In this document: piece by piece, positions 9,947 through 18,924 of the stretch
Position numbering within the stretch: position 1 is the stretch's first letter
How the letters are laid out: every line of letters starts with the position of its first letter
Assembly (NCBI RefSeq): GCF_024662215.1
Contig: NZ_CP096115.1
Span: 1,550,001 to 1,614,000, forward strand
Origin: Methanoplanus endosymbiosus
GTDB lineage: Archaea; Halobacteriota; Methanomicrobia; Methanomicrobiales; Methanomicrobiaceae
Length of the DNA stretch: 64,000 nt
Direction: 5' to 3'
The notes under the pieces: model-generated
The model's database searches: none
Told to the model about the DNA's origin: nothing
The model's input: the letters and a program-made list of their open reading frames with translations, nothing else
Made by a program: the position numbers and the translations under genes

Positions 9947-10263
9947 CCATCCAAAACTTTCCGGTAACCGGTTTTTCTGCCTCCGACTCTTACAATCATC
10001 CCGCTCTTTTTCAGCTTTGAAAGATTCTTCTCAACTGTACGTGTCGTTATATTTAGCTCACCTGCGATGTCATCAATTGTAAGATCAGATTTTTTTTTCA
10101 AAAGCTGCAATATATTGTATTCAGTCTTTTCCGAACCCTTTTCCGAACCCTTTTCCGAACCCTTTTCCGACATCTTTTCCGACATCTTTTCCGACATCTT
10201 TTCCGACATCTTTTCCGACATCTTTTCCGAAACTGAAACATCATTAGTAATAATTACTTCCAT
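9940..10263 (-). CDS. Small winged-helix protein with nine Ser-Glu-Lys repeats
   Basis: A 107-residue protein with two parts: a run of nine SEK units (five linked by Met, then three by Gly, residues about 12-47) and a C-terminal winged-helix domain (LTIDDIAGELNITTRTVEKN). The same layout of repeats followed by a winged helix forms the tail of the AlbA_2 ATPase encoded at 11307-12665, so this may be a decapitated relative or a stand-alone regulator. I chose ATG 10263 because the bases just upstream on the minus strand (a GGGGGTGGGG run) form a strong ribosome binding site. The frame stays open further upstream to 10389 but that extension looks non-coding. The repeat encodes flexible, highly charged linkers. 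Confidence 0.6.
   Translation of the reverse strand: MEVIITNDVSVSEKMSEKMSEKMSEKMSEKMSEKGSEKGSEKGSEKTEYNILQLLKKKSDLTIDDIAGELNITTRTVEKNLSKLKKSGMIVRVGGRKTGYRKVLDGK
10127..10234. repeat. 12-nt in-frame tandem repeat array (nine units)
   Basis: On the plus strand TTTTCCGAACCC occurs three times (10127-10162), TTTTCCGACATC five times (10163-10222), then a final partial unit (10223-10234). Each unit is 12 nt, so gain or loss of units keeps the reading frame of the minus-strand gene and changes only the length of its SEK linker. Confidence 0.95.
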
Positions 10264-10389
10264 AATAGCCCCACCCCCTGTTATTAACAGATTCATAGCC
10301 ATAATCGTTATTTTCAATAAGATCCATCCTCTCCGGCTCTGATTATTTACAGCCCACAACAAATTTATCGAAAACTTATAGTCGAACAT

Positions 10390-10725
10390 AAGTTTTTCCG
10401 GAGATTAACCACACTCCAACGCAAGTAAAGCAGGAGTTTAATTACAATGCAATATAAGAGGCCGTTGCACGGCTATTTTTCTATAGACAATAAGATAATT
10501 CCATACGACAATTATCCATATTCTACTGGTATTGCTCCAATAGTGTCCACTATTTATCCATTTGTCCATTAAAATGAGGACTTCAGATTAAAGAGAATTT
10601 CGCAGACGTGCCTGCGAAGTTAAGATTCCGGTGTAAGACTACATATGATAAATGTGAAAATCTAAGATAAGTGGGTAAAATTTCCCGGCATAGACCAGAT
10701 TCAGAATGAAATTAATGAATTCTAA
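10390..10725. other. Intergenic stretch with two hairpins, no gene seen
   Basis: This 336-nt stretch between the winged-helix gene and hicA has short stop-rich frames only. It holds a compact hairpin GCCGT-TGC-ACGGC (10461-10473) followed by a T-run (terminator-like on the plus strand) and a perfect 7-bp hairpin TTCGCAG-ACGTGC-CTGCGAA (10599-10618). No transposase remnant or tRNA was recognised. Confidence 0.5.
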
Positions 10726-10953
10726 TTAAAGAAGCTTATCCAGTTCTTCCAGAGTCATATCAGCCTGTTTAAGGATATGAGAAAGAGTTGATCTTTTTAT
10801 CGGTTTATGCATAGGAATTGTGAGTTTTATTGTTTCTTCAGGTGTATTTTTATGGAGACGAATATGACTCCCCCTTGTTCTGACAACAACAAAACCATCT
10901 CTCTGAAACGCCCGCACTACTTTGTCATAATCCAGAGAGGGAACTTTATTCAT
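10726..10953 (-). CDS. hicA: HicA-family mRNA interferase toxin
   Basis: A 75-residue HicA toxin, a double-stranded-RNA-binding-fold ribonuclease that cleaves mRNA when free of its antitoxin. The catalytic-histidine motif GSHIRLHK (about residues 28-35) and the conserved end IPMHKPIKRSTLSHILKQA are present. It overlaps the hicB stop by 4 nt and so is translated after the antitoxin. The order hicB then hicA is the reverse of the classic bacterial operon but common for this subgroup. All expected motifs are intact, so the toxin should be active. Confidence 0.93.
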   Translation of the reverse strand: MNKVPSLDYDKVVRAFQRDGFVVVRTRGSHIRLHKNTPEETIKLTIPMHKPIKRSTLSHILKQADMTLEELDKLL

Positions 10954-11153
10954 ACTGCAATCTCTATCTGTTCAGCGTTCTCACCAAAGATTATTTCATC
11001 TTCGATTGGCTCAAGATAAAGATCAATCGCCTCTTTGATATTTTGTATAGCCTCTTCCCTGGTTTCTCCTTCGCTGATACAACCGGGAAGCGAGGGAACG
11101 TATACTGTATATCCTCCATCCTCACTTGGTTCAAGGACTACACGAATATTCAT
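10950..11153 (-). CDS. hicB: HicB-family antitoxin
   Basis: A 67-residue HicB antitoxin of the short type, with the partial RNase H-like fold: a β-rich N-terminus followed by YVPSLPGCISEGETREEAI and a helix IKEAIDLYLEP. No C-terminal DNA-binding domain is present, so operator binding, if it happens, must use another part of the complex. It is the first gene of the pair. A near-palindromic element sits 13 nt upstream of its ATG. Confidence 0.93.
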   Translation of the reverse strand: MNIRVVLEPSEDGGYTVYVPSLPGCISEGETREEAIQNIKEAIDLYLEPIEDEIIFGENAEQIEIAV

Positions 11154-11165
11154 AGAAACTAATTA

Positions 11166-11198
11166 TCGTTTAAGAATTTAAAAATGTGGTTTAAACGA
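11166..11198. promoter_or_regulatory. Inverted repeat upstream of hicB (candidate operator)
   Basis: TCGTTTAA (11166-11173) and TTAAACGA (11191-11198) form a perfect 8-bp inverted repeat separated by an A/T-rich 17-nt spacer that could contain the minus-strand TATA box. The position just upstream of the hicB ATG at 11153 suits an autoregulatory site. The function is inferred from position. Confidence 0.5.
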
Positions 11199-11306
11199 AA
11201 GATGACTAATCGTTTTCCGGAAATCCGGGACTATAGTCAGTGGAAAATTTAATTAACAGTTTTGAGATGCACGGAATATAATTTAGGCCTTTATTTCAAT
11301 GAAGGT

Positions 11307-12665
11307 TTAATTCTCACCCAGAACCTCCCAGTGTCCACCTTTGTCAGGACCAATGCGTTTTAGTTTTCCGGCTTCCTTTAGCTTATCTATCTGTTTAGCA
11401 ACTGCCCTTCTGCTAATTCCAAGACATTCTGCCATTTCTGTTGTGGTAATACTATTATTATCTTTGACAAGCTGCAAAATTTTCTGTGAACTTTTCTGTG
11501 AACTTTTCTGTGAACTTTTCTGTGAACTTTTCTGAGCGGTGTCTTCCATTATTTTGGTTACATTTCCATTCTGTTGAAGTTCCAGCGCACCAGAATCCAT
11601 AGGAAAGACGGTACGGACAAAGTTTGCAGTAAAAAGAAAAGATTCCCTTGGATAGGCCTTAAGAATACGAGGCATACCTGAACCGAGATATTCTACAATA
11701 CCCAAATCCTTAAAGATCCGCATAAGTATTTTGTTACGTGGAATTGAGTAACCGGCAAAAAACTCCTCACGTGCAATACCAGGTGCAACAGTTCCGGCAG
11801 AAGTAATTTCGATACGATCCTGGAAAATTTCAAACTTCGGGACAGCCCCACTGGTATAGTCATTGTGAATAATGGCATTAATTACAGTCTCACGTAAAGC
11901 AACGGCATTCCACAGGCGTATATTGATTCGTTCTTTAGAAGTAATCTTCGTTACAGTACGGTTCTCAACCTCCAGTCGATCAAGAACCTGTTTACAGGAT
12001 TTAATCAAAGAACAATAGCCATATTCATTGCTTTCAATCAGGTCAACCCTGTCCGGACCACGGTACCTGGCAACCTGAACCGAATTTCCGTTATCATCAG
12101 CAAGAAGATAAGCTGCATAATTATAATCACCCTCTTTAGTTAACAGTTCGAGATTTGAGGCAAATTTATCTCCAAGATTAAATCCCTTTTCCTGATAATA
12201 TATACGAAGCTGTTCAAAACTGAGATCCTGTCGTGGGGACCTTATATTACCGATGGAATTGCGAACCCGTTTTGCAAACAATTCTTCGATCATACGTGCC
12301 GGCATTGGATCACTTGCACTGCCAACCCGGATGAAGCATCCCTTTTCTGTCATCCCATATTTCCGAAGGTAGTATGGCTTCTCAGAACCACCAGCCAATA
12401 CAATCCTGACGAGATCTTTTCCATTCCACAATTCATGAATAACATCAAATAACCCAAGGCATGACGGCCGGATATTGTTTCTTAACCTATCCTTAACCTT
12501 TAGCTGGATCTCATCAGCATCACTCAGACCGAACACATTTCCCGCCTTATCAATCCCCAAATAAATAACACCACCTTCAGATGTATTTAAAAAGGCCACA
12601 ACCTCCTTTTCAAGAGATTCTGTTAACTCCTGTTTATACTCAATGCGGTTGGATTCTGTCATCAT
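11307..12665 (-). CDS. AlbA_2 (Schlafen-type) / HATPase_c_4 putative transcriptional regulator
   Basis: A 452-residue regulator with an N-terminal Slfn/AlbA_2 domain (ESNRIEYKQEL, then VAFLNTSEGGVIYLGID), a central GHKL-like ATPase domain (LRETVINAIIHNDY, near residues 253-266, then YLGSGMPRI), a repetitive Ser-Ser-Gln-Lys linker, and a C-terminal winged helix (TTTEMAECLGISRRAVAKQI). Members are often annotated as ATP-dependent DNA helicase RecG-related or as transcriptional regulators and are frequent in mobile and defence regions. The start is the ATG pair at the gene's 5' end. A 15-nt palindrome lies about 80 nt upstream. No obvious target gene adjoins it apart from hicBA and the repeat-bearing winged-helix gene. 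Confidence 0.85.
   Translation of the reverse strand: MMTESNRIEYKQELTESLEKEVVAFLNTSEGGVIYLGIDKAGNVFGLSDADEIQLKVKDRLRNNIRPSCLGLFDVIHELWNGKDLVRIVLAGGSEKPYYLRKYGMTEKGCFIRVGSASDPMPARMIEELFAKRVRNSIGNIRSPRQDLSFEQLRIYYQEKGFNLGDKFASNLELLTKEGDYNYAAYLLADDNGNSVQVARYRGPDRVDLIESNEYGYCSLIKSCKQVLDRLEVENRTVTKITSKERINIRLWNAVALRETVINAIIHNDYTSGAVPKFEIFQDRIEITSAGTVAPGIAREEFFAGYSIPRNKILMRIFKDLGIVEYLGSGMPRILKAYPRESFLFTANFVRTVFPMDSGALELQQNGNVTKIMEDTAQKSSQKSSQKSSQKSSQKILQLVKDNNSITTTEMAECLGISRRAVAKQIDKLKEAGKLKRIGPDKGGHWEVLGEN
11480..11527. repeat. 12-nt in-frame tandem repeat (four units) in the AlbA_2 regulator gene
   Basis: TTTTCTGTGAAC is repeated four times exactly (11480-11527), with a further partial copy following. 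On the minus strand each unit encodes Ser-Ser-Gln-Lys in the linker before the winged helix. Unit gain or loss preserves the reading frame. Confidence 0.95.
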
Positions 12666-12742
12666 CTTCTCCCTATAATTAATCAGGATATTTTCGTAAT
12701 CTCACTCTGTAAAATCCCATCTAAACGAACAATAAAATGCTA

Positions 12743-12757
12743 ATCACTCACAGTGAT
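12743..12757. promoter_or_regulatory. Palindrome upstream of the AlbA_2 regulator
   Basis: ATCACT-CAC-AGTGAT is a perfect 6-bp inverted repeat with a 3-nt centre, about 80 nt upstream of the regulator's start at 12665. It is a candidate autoregulatory site by position only. Confidence 0.35.
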
Positions 12758-12883
12758 CAGAGTTATTCGTCTCAAAACTAAAATAAATTCCTCTGATTTC
12801 CATCAGGCAATATTATAATCAGGGCATGTACAAAAAATGAGTCTGATGATCCGTGCGCAATATTGTTAATTAGGAAGAAAAAA

Positions 12884-12907
12884 TAAAAGCAAAAACGTAA
12901 AAAAAAA
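12884..12907 (-). terminator. U-rich terminator after the ATP synthase operon
   Basis: Immediately after the atpD stop the minus strand carries a long T-run interrupted only briefly, followed by further T-rich sequence. Oligo-T tracts of this kind are the usual archaeal termination signal, and this one closes the nine-gene operon. Confidence 0.6.
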
Positions 12908-13540
12908 TTATTTGGCCTGGGTTTTGGCCCGGATCTTTTTGAGACGGACGATTTCGTCCCTTTCCATCTCATCAAGCCTCATTTTAATGAAGTCACGTGC
13001 TTCGGAAAGTTCGGGGATTACCTTGAACTCCAGAGCATTGACACGGCGTTTTGTCGACTCAATTTCATCGAGCAGACGCTTCATAGTGGTCTCAATCTCA
13101 GCAGCCTGAATGATAGCATCGACCAAATCCTCAAAGGAGGATGCAGTATCATCAATAACCGCTGATGTGCCTAAAACACCATAACCACGCTGTGTAACGT
13201 TCTTTCTTACAGCTGAAGACTCAATATCGGGAACAACAACACCCATGATATTCTTCTCCTTAAGAGTAATCTGGGGTTTCTCCTTGACAGCCATTGCAGC
13301 CGCCTTAACCCTGATTGAACCCTCAACTGTATTCGCCATTGCAATCATACCGGTTGCACGCTCATACCCTTCAGCAAGAGCACCCCGGCTTTCCTTTGCA
13401 TCTTCTAAAACCTTGAAAAATTCAAGGATCAGTCCGTCGCGCTTCATCTTGAGGATGTTATAGCCACGTTCGGAGAGCTTAATCTTCCTCTTCAAATCAA
13501 TAAGCTCAGAACGTGTTGGCTTTACATCTTTAAGCGCCAT
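12908..13540 (-). CDS. atpD: A-type ATP synthase subunit D
   Basis: The 210-residue central-stalk subunit that turns inside the A3B3 head. The N-terminal VKPTRSELIDLKRKIKLSERGY and the long antiparallel coiled coil, with ESTKRRVNALEFKVIPEL near residue 163, are diagnostic. It is the last gene of the operon and starts 8 nt after the atpB stop. The length agrees with the family (about 205-220). Confidence 0.96.
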   Translation of the reverse strand: MALKDVKPTRSELIDLKRKIKLSERGYNILKMKRDGLILEFFKVLEDAKESRGALAEGYERATGMIAMANTVEGSIRVKAAAMAVKEKPQITLKEKNIMGVVVPDIESSAVRKNVTQRGYGVLGTSAVIDDTASSFEDLVDAIIQAAEIETTMKRLLDEIESTKRRVNALEFKVIPELSEARDFIKMRLDEMERDEIVRLKKIRAKTQAK

Positions 13541-13548
13541 TTACAGGC

Positions 13549-14928
13549 TCACTCCTTCTTTCTGTACTTAGGGTGATACTTCCTGATCAGATCACGGTCA
13601 ATACGGGTAAGCTGATCTTCCGGAAGGGTAGAAAGAAGCTCCCAGCCGAGATCAAGCGAATCCGCAATTGAGCGGTCCTCATCATGACCCTGGCGGACAA
13701 ATCTGCCTTCAAAGAGGTCAGCGAATTCAAGTAACAGCTGATCACGCTCTGATAAAGCATCCTTACCGACAATAGCCACAAGACCACGGAGATCAACACC
13801 CTCTGCATATCCTGCATACATCTGATCAGATACCTTCTTGTGATCTTCACGGGTCTTGCCCTCTCCGATACCAAGATTCATCAGACGTGACAGTGACGGC
13901 ATGACATTGATCGGCGGGTAGATACCCTTCCTGTGAAGTTCACGGTTGACCACAATCTGACCCTCGGTAATATAACCTGAGAGATCAGGAATTGGGTGTG
14001 TAATATCATCACCAGGCATAGTAAGGATTGAAAGCTGAGTAACAGATCCCTTATTGCCCTTGATAATACCTGCACGCTCGTAGAGTGATGCAAGATCAGT
14101 GTACATGTAACCCGGATATCCACGTCTTCCGGGCACTTCCTCACGTGCTGCACCAATCTGACGCAGAGCCTCACAGTAGTTTGTCATATCAGTCAGAATA
14201 ACCAGAACGTGATATCCAAGCTCAAATGCAAGATACTCAGCAGTTGTAAGTGCAAGACGCGGGGTGATGATACGCTCTACAGCAGGATCATCTGCAAGGT
14301 TGAGGAAGACAACAGCGTGCTCAAGAGCACCTGTACGCTCGAAATCAGCCATAAACTGATTTTCCTCTTCCTTTGTGATACCCATAGCTGCGAAAACTAC
14401 AGCAAACTCTTCTGATGAACCAGGCACTTTAGCCTGACGTGCAATCTGAAGAGCGATCTCATTGTGCGGAAGACCTGCACCGGAGAAGATAGGAAGCTTC
14501 TGACCACGGACAAGTGTGTTTGTCGCATCAATGGTTGAAATTCCGGTCTGGATAAACTCAGACGGTGATGCACGTGCATACGGATTGATAGCCGCACCGT
14601 TGATGTCGATCTTCTTCTCCGGAACAATCTCCGGTCCGCCGTCCTTAGGCTTACCGCCACCGGAAAGGATACGTCCAAGCATATCATGTCCGACAGGCAT
14701 CTTAATGGTCTCACCTGTGAACCGGACACCTGCATCCCTGCCGATACCGGCAGTTGTCTCAAATACCTGAACAACTACGATATCATCGGAGGTATCAAGA
14801 ACCTGACCACGCTTTGTGGTCCCGTCTGCCTGGACAATGTTTACAAGCTCATTGTATCCGACAGGCTCAGTCTTCTCGACAAATACAAGAGGACCCTGAA
14901 CCTTATGAATAGTGCGATATTCTTTCAT
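13549..14928 (-). CDS. atpB: A-type ATP synthase subunit B
   Basis: The 459-residue non-catalytic nucleotide-binding subunit of the A3B3 hexamer. Visible are the N-terminal barrel ([20 protein letters not shown]), [22 protein letters not shown] in place of a full Walker A as expected for B, and [12 protein letters not shown] downstream. It begins 5 nt after the atpA stop. Length and motifs are normal. Confidence 0.97.
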   Translation of the reverse strand: MKEYRTIHKVQGPLVFVEKTEPVGYNELVNIVQADGTTKRGQVLDTSDDIVVVQVFETTAGIGRDAGVRFTGETIKMPVGHDMLGRILSGGGKPKDGGPEIVPEKKIDINGAAINPYARASPSEFIQTGISTIDATNTLVRGQKLPIFSGAGLPHNEIALQIARQAKVPGSSEEFAVVFAAMGITKEEENQFMADFERTGALEHAVVFLNLADDPAVERIITPRLALTTAEYLAFELGYHVLVILTDMTNYCEALRQIGAAREEVPGRRGYPGYMYTDLASLYERAGIIKGNKGSVTQLSILTMPGDDITHPIPDLSGYITEGQIVVNRELHRKGIYPPINVMPSLSRLMNLGIGEGKTREDHKKVSDQMYAGYAEGVDLRGLVAIVGKDALSERDQLLLEFADLFEGRFVRQGHDEDRSIADSLDLGWELLSTLPEDQLTRIDRDLIRKYHPKYRKKE

Positions 14929-14933
14929 CTGAA

Positions 14934-16682
14934 TCAGGCCTCCTTGATCTGTGCGAATTCCACTTCCATATCCTTAAAGATCTTTGCAAGTTCAGGCTTG
15001 TAATCTTCCGTAAACTTGATCTGCGCAAGTTCATTCTTTGACTTGACAGCAATAATAGAAGCAATCGGGAAACCTGCCTTCTGTGTGGAATATGCAAGCT
15101 CTGCGTACTTCTTAATTGCCTTCATAAGATCAAACTGCTTCTCCATTGAACAGAATGTATCAACCGGGTCAAAAGCATTCTGCTGAAGGAAGACCTCACG
15201 AAGCATACGTGCCACTTCAATTGTGACCTGCTCTTCGTCAGGAAGTGCATCTGAACCGACAAGCTGTACAATCTCCTGGAGTTCCGCCTCTTTCTGAAGA
15301 ACTTCCATTGCCCATGCACGAAGCGGGTTCCACTCAGGTGAAACATTCTCATCGTAGTATGGTGCAAGGGTATCAAGATATAAAGAGTACGAATTCAGCC
15401 AGTTGATTGCCGGGAAATGTCTCCTCTGCGAGAGTTTTGCATCAAGCGCCCAGAAGCACTTGACAATACGGAGTGTGTTCTGCGTAACCGGTTCTGAGAA
15501 ATCTCCACCAGGTGGTGAAACAGCACCGATAACGGTAATTGAACCGAGATCTCCGTTGAGAGTATCAACACGTCCTGCACGCTCATAGAATTCTGAGAGA
15601 CGTGCTGAGAGATATGCAGGGTAACCTTCCTCACCAGGCATCTCTTCAAGACGTGAAGAAATCTCACGCATTGCTTCAGCCCAGCGGGATGTTGAATCTG
15701 CCATCAGTGATACATCGTATCCCATATCACGGAAGTACTCCGCAATTGTGATTCCGGTGTAAACAGATGCCTCACGTGCTGCCACAGGCATATTTGAGGT
15801 GTTTGCAATGAGAATTGTCCTCTCCATCAGAGGCTTTCCGGTCTTTGGGTCCTCAAGGAACGGGAACTCGGTAAGTACCTCTGTCATCTCATTGCCACGC
15901 TCTCCACATCCGATATAGACAACTATCTCTGCATCAGACCACTTTGCAAGAGCCTGCTGGGTAACAGTCTTTCCTGATCCGAACGGACCTGGAATTGCAG
16001 CTGTACCGCCCTTTGCAATCGGAAACAGACCATCAAGAATACGCTGCCCTGTAATCAGGGGGATATCCGGATTCTTCTTCTCTGTAACCGGTCTTGGTAC
16101 ACGGACAGGCCACTTCTGCATCATGATGACATCTTCACCGCTGTCAAGAACACAGACTACCTCTTCAACAGTGAAACTGCCTGATTTGATCTCTGTTACT
16201 TTTCCGCCTTTGAAATTCGGCGGAATCATAATCTTTGTGACAATGTTCGTCTCCTGAACCTGACCGATAACCATACCAGGTTTAGCGAGATCGCCTTTCT
16301 TTAAGAGTGGCTGAAATTCCCACTTCTTCTCATGATCAAGACCTGGTGCAGTAACACCACGTTCAATGAAGTTGCCCATCTTTTCCATGAGCACTTCAAG
16401 CGGCCTCTGAATACCATCATAGATACTTGTCAGAAGACCTGGTCCAAGCTCAACTGCCAGGGACAGTCCGGTGTTTTCAACCGGTTCACCCGGACGGATA
16501 CCGTCGGTCGCTTCATATACCTGAATGATAACGTTGTCACCGTCAATCTTGATGACCTCGCCCATCAGCTGCTCATCGCCAACCCTGACCACATCATACA
16601 TATGTGCATCAAAATTAACGGCAGTAACGACCGGACCGGAAATCCTTTTTAGAATTCCTTTACTTTTTCCTTTTACTTCCAC
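14934..16682 (-). CDS. atpA: A-type ATP synthase catalytic subunit A
   Basis: The 582-residue catalytic subunit. The P-loop GPFGSGKT spans residues 232-239 (K238); most relatives have GAFGSGKT, and Pro in the second position is a known variant. The A-type-specific insertion follows the N-terminal barrel ([19 protein letters not shown]), and the catalytic domain continues with [13 protein letters not shown] and [15 protein letters not shown]. The start overlaps the atpF stop by 10 nt. No intein is present, unlike some archaeal and yeast homologues. Confidence 0.97.
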   Translation of the reverse strand: MEVKGKSKGILKRISGPVVTAVNFDAHMYDVVRVGDEQLMGEVIKIDGDNVIIQVYEATDGIRPGEPVENTGLSLAVELGPGLLTSIYDGIQRPLEVLMEKMGNFIERGVTAPGLDHEKKWEFQPLLKKGDLAKPGMVIGQVQETNIVTKIMIPPNFKGGKVTEIKSGSFTVEEVVCVLDSGEDVIMMQKWPVRVPRPVTEKKNPDIPLITGQRILDGLFPIAKGGTAAIPGPFGSGKTVTQQALAKWSDAEIVVYIGCGERGNEMTEVLTEFPFLEDPKTGKPLMERTILIANTSNMPVAAREASVYTGITIAEYFRDMGYDVSLMADSTSRWAEAMREISSRLEEMPGEEGYPAYLSARLSEFYERAGRVDTLNGDLGSITVIGAVSPPGGDFSEPVTQNTLRIVKCFWALDAKLSQRRHFPAINWLNSYSLYLDTLAPYYDENVSPEWNPLRAWAMEVLQKEAELQEIVQLVGSDALPDEEQVTIEVARMLREVFLQQNAFDPVDTFCSMEKQFDLMKAIKKYAELAYSTQKAGFPIASIIAVKSKNELAQIKFTEDYKPELAKIFKDMEVEFAQIKEA

Positions 16683-16975
16683 AGATCAACACCCACTGAT
16701 CTCTTAATTCTCTCTCTCATGGAAAGTCCGCCCTCTTCACCGCCGATTGCAATGACAGTTGGCCTGACTGATTCCGATAGGGTAGTGCGAAGTCTAACCG
16801 GGAGTTTCTGCATATCCTCACCTTTAAGTACTAAGATTCCGACTTCGGGATCACTCATGACCTTTGTGACAAGGTCATTGATCTGATCTGCCGATTCTGC
16901 CGGATATGTCTTCTGAATACCGGCAAGACGGAACCCGAGGATAAACTCACTGTTTCCAACAACTGCAATCTCCAT
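16673..16975 (-). CDS. atpF: A-type ATP synthase subunit F
   Basis: The 100-residue small stalk subunit with a Rossmann-like fold ([20 protein letters not shown]; later IAIGGEEGG). It sits between atpC and atpA as in other archaea, 4 nt after the atpC stop, and overlaps atpA. Confidence 0.95.
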   Translation of the reverse strand: MEIAVVGNSEFILGFRLAGIQKTYPAESADQINDLVTKVMSDPEVGILVLKGEDMQKLPVRLRTTLSESVRPTVIAIGGEEGGLSMRERIKRSVGVDLWK

Positions 16976-16979
16976 ATTT

Positions 16980-18038
16980 TCACACCACCATTGAGGCCTC
17001 TATCCTATCTGAAGGGAGCTTTGACTCCTTTCCTCTTGCAAGTGCACGAAGATTTGCAACCTCGTAATACTTCTCTTCAAGATAGACAAGTATTGGAGTG
17101 ACTGAAAATGCATAACGCCTTGAGAGTTTTTCCATCTCACTAAGCTTTGCCTTAATCAGTCCGACTTCTACCTCATAGGAGGATTTACCCGCCTTTACAA
17201 GTTCAAATACTTCGTCAAAAGATTCGCCCTTAATACGCTTATTGACAGTGTCAACAACCTCATCCATATTATCAGAAGAAGCAAGACGGGCAAGTTCATC
17301 AACTGTGAAACTTCCGCCTTCAACCATCAGAGCCTTTATCTCTTCCGGATCAGCCTCTCCCTTAACACGGAAGAGAGTCTGAAGGTTTCTGGTATCGACA
17401 TCGACCTTTATGTAGGACAAAAATGCATGTCCACCCTTCACACCGCCTTTGGCTTCCCTGATAAGGTTGGCGTAATATGCCTTATAAAGCTCATTTTCCA
17501 TATCTGCAAAGGAACCGGACTCTATTGCTCCGGTAAGTTCCCTTTCAAATACTGGATATAATTTATGACCTTTAAGACTCTCAATAATCCTGTCAGGTGA
17601 ATCCTCATTTAACAGGCGGTCCAGTACCACTCTGTCAAGGCATCCTGCCGGAATTAAGATCTCCTTGATCTTTCCGGCTTTAACACCCTGGTGTTTACCA
17701 CGGATTATTGTAAGGACGTTTTGAATGTCCCAGCGCAGAAGGTAACTCTTTGTAAAGCCCTTCAGATGCCCCGGCACAAGTTCAATAATCTTCTGATATT
17801 CCTTCGCAAGATTCCAGGAAAGTGCGATCTCAATCAGATCTATACCTGAGAATGATGGAGCAAGCTCATCGATCTCTGCTTTATAGCGTGTCTCTTCAAT
17901 AACACGCGTAATCTCAGGCAGCTCCATATTCAGCATGCGCATGTAATCTTCGCGGGGGATGAGTTTTGATCTCCTCACCCGCATACGAGTGCATGTATAG
18001 ATATAGGGGGCAGGGCCTGTTGTATTCACAGCAGCCAT
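16980..18038 (-). CDS. atpC: A-type ATP synthase subunit C
   Basis: The 352-residue socket subunit (V-ATPase subunit d type) linking the central stalk to the membrane rotor. The N-terminal [16 protein letters not shown] and the repeated helical domains with [17 protein letters not shown] near residue 95 are typical. The ATG at 18038 has a GGAGGG ribosome binding site about 9 nt upstream. Confidence 0.95.
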   Translation of the reverse strand: MAAVNTTGPAPYIYTCTRMRVRRSKLIPREDYMRMLNMELPEITRVIEETRYKAEIDELAPSFSGIDLIEIALSWNLAKEYQKIIELVPGHLKGFTKSYLLRWDIQNVLTIIRGKHQGVKAGKIKEILIPAGCLDRVVLDRLLNEDSPDRIIESLKGHKLYPVFERELTGAIESGSFADMENELYKAYYANLIREAKGGVKGGHAFLSYIKVDVDTRNLQTLFRVKGEADPEEIKALMVEGGSFTVDELARLASSDNMDEVVDTVNKRIKGESFDEVFELVKAGKSSYEVEVGLIKAKLSEMEKLSRRYAFSVTPILVYLEEKYYEVANLRALARGKESKLPSDRIEASMVV

Positions 18039-18053
18039 TTCTGCAACCCTCCT

Positions 18054-18632
18054 TTAGCCAAAAAGGGCCTCTGATGCGTCTTTCAGACTGTCTTCCCAGA
18101 CTTCTGAGAGATAAGCATTGTAGCTGAAATCCAGCTGCAACTGCCCGTCTGCACTCTCTGCAATGACGCCACCCGATATGTCCTTTCTTCCTGCCAGTGA
18201 AAAACCTTTAAGCGTTTTAAGCTCGGAAAGAGCTGCCTCAACTGCGGCTGAATCACGTTCATTACAGTAAAACAGACCTTCACCAAGTTCCTTTGCCGCA
18301 GCCTTACACAGCTCACGGGCAGCCTTGGCGTGGAAATCCGCAGGAAGTTCATTTATTGCCCTGACAGTTTTCTCATAGGTCTCATCTAAAAGGTCCTTTT
18401 CTGCATTAAGAACGCCACGCTTGACAGAAAGGTTTGCAGCTGCAACCTCCCTTGTCACAATGAGCGCTGACTGTCTGTCAGACTCACTCTCTGCGGCCTT
18501 CTTGATGGAAATGACTTTCTCATTTGCCTCTGCAAGGATCTTGTCTGATTCCGCTTTTCCTTCCGCTATAATTGCGGCAGCCTCTTTTTCACCTTTTGCT
18601 TTGATCTCACTGACTACAGCATCCAATGCCAT
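18054..18632 (-). CDS. atpE: A-type ATP synthase subunit E
   Basis: The 192-residue peripheral-stalk subunit. The N-terminal half is an Ala/Glu/Lys-rich helix that pairs with subunit H, and the C-terminal half (ISGGVIAESADGQLQLDFSY) is the globular head that binds subunit B. A GAGGT site precedes the ATG. Confidence 0.93.
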   Translation of the reverse strand: MALDAVVSEIKAKGEKEAAAIIAEGKAESDKILAEANEKVISIKKAAESESDRQSALIVTREVAAANLSVKRGVLNAEKDLLDETYEKTVRAINELPADFHAKAARELCKAAAKELGEGLFYCNERDSAAVEAALSELKTLKGFSLAGRKDISGGVIAESADGQLQLDFSYNAYLSEVWEDSLKDASEALFG

Positions 18633-18669
18633 TGTTCATTACCTCTTATACTTAAGTCGGGCTACCAAC

Positions 18670-18921
18670 TTACGTGAACAACAGCAGGAGTGCAATAACA
18701 AGACCAAAGATAACGACTGTTTCCGGAATTACAGTGAAGAGAAGTGCGAGACCGAACATCTCTTTGTTCTCTGCGGTTGCTCCGACTGCTGCACCGCCTA
18801 TTCCAAGCTGTGCGAGACCTGTTCCCATACCTGCAAGACCTACTGCAAGGCCTGCACCAACTGCTTTAAGTCCAACTGCTGATGCTTGTGCCACTTCAAC
18901 TGTCATAGCTTCTACTACCAT
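18670..18921 (-). CDS. atpK: A-type ATP synthase subunit K (proteolipid c subunit)
   Basis: An 83-residue two-helix rotor-ring protein. Helix 1 is Gly/Ala-rich (GLKAVGAGLAVGLAGMGTGL), and helix 2 contains the ion-binding carboxylate E67 in the sequence FTVIPETVVIFGL. One carboxylate per two-helix hairpin is the standard arrangement, unlike the duplicated forms in some methanogens. Whether the ring uses Na+ or H+ cannot be settled from this reading. Confidence 0.96.
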   Translation of the reverse strand: MVVEAMTVEVAQASAVGLKAVGAGLAVGLAGMGTGLAQLGIGGAAVGATAENKEMFGLALLFTVIPETVVIFGLVIALLLLFT

Positions 18922-18924
18922 AAT

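Noticed and set aside
10067-10342. Plus-strand frame across the 12-nt repeats
   Set aside because: It is only the repeat array read antisense (Phe-Ser-Glu-Pro units); the minus-strand winged-helix frame carries the domain and ribosome binding site.
10461-10480. Short hairpin plus T-run as a real terminator
   Set aside because: No plus-strand gene ends nearby; the metalloprotease gene ends 570 nt earlier and already has its own hairpin.
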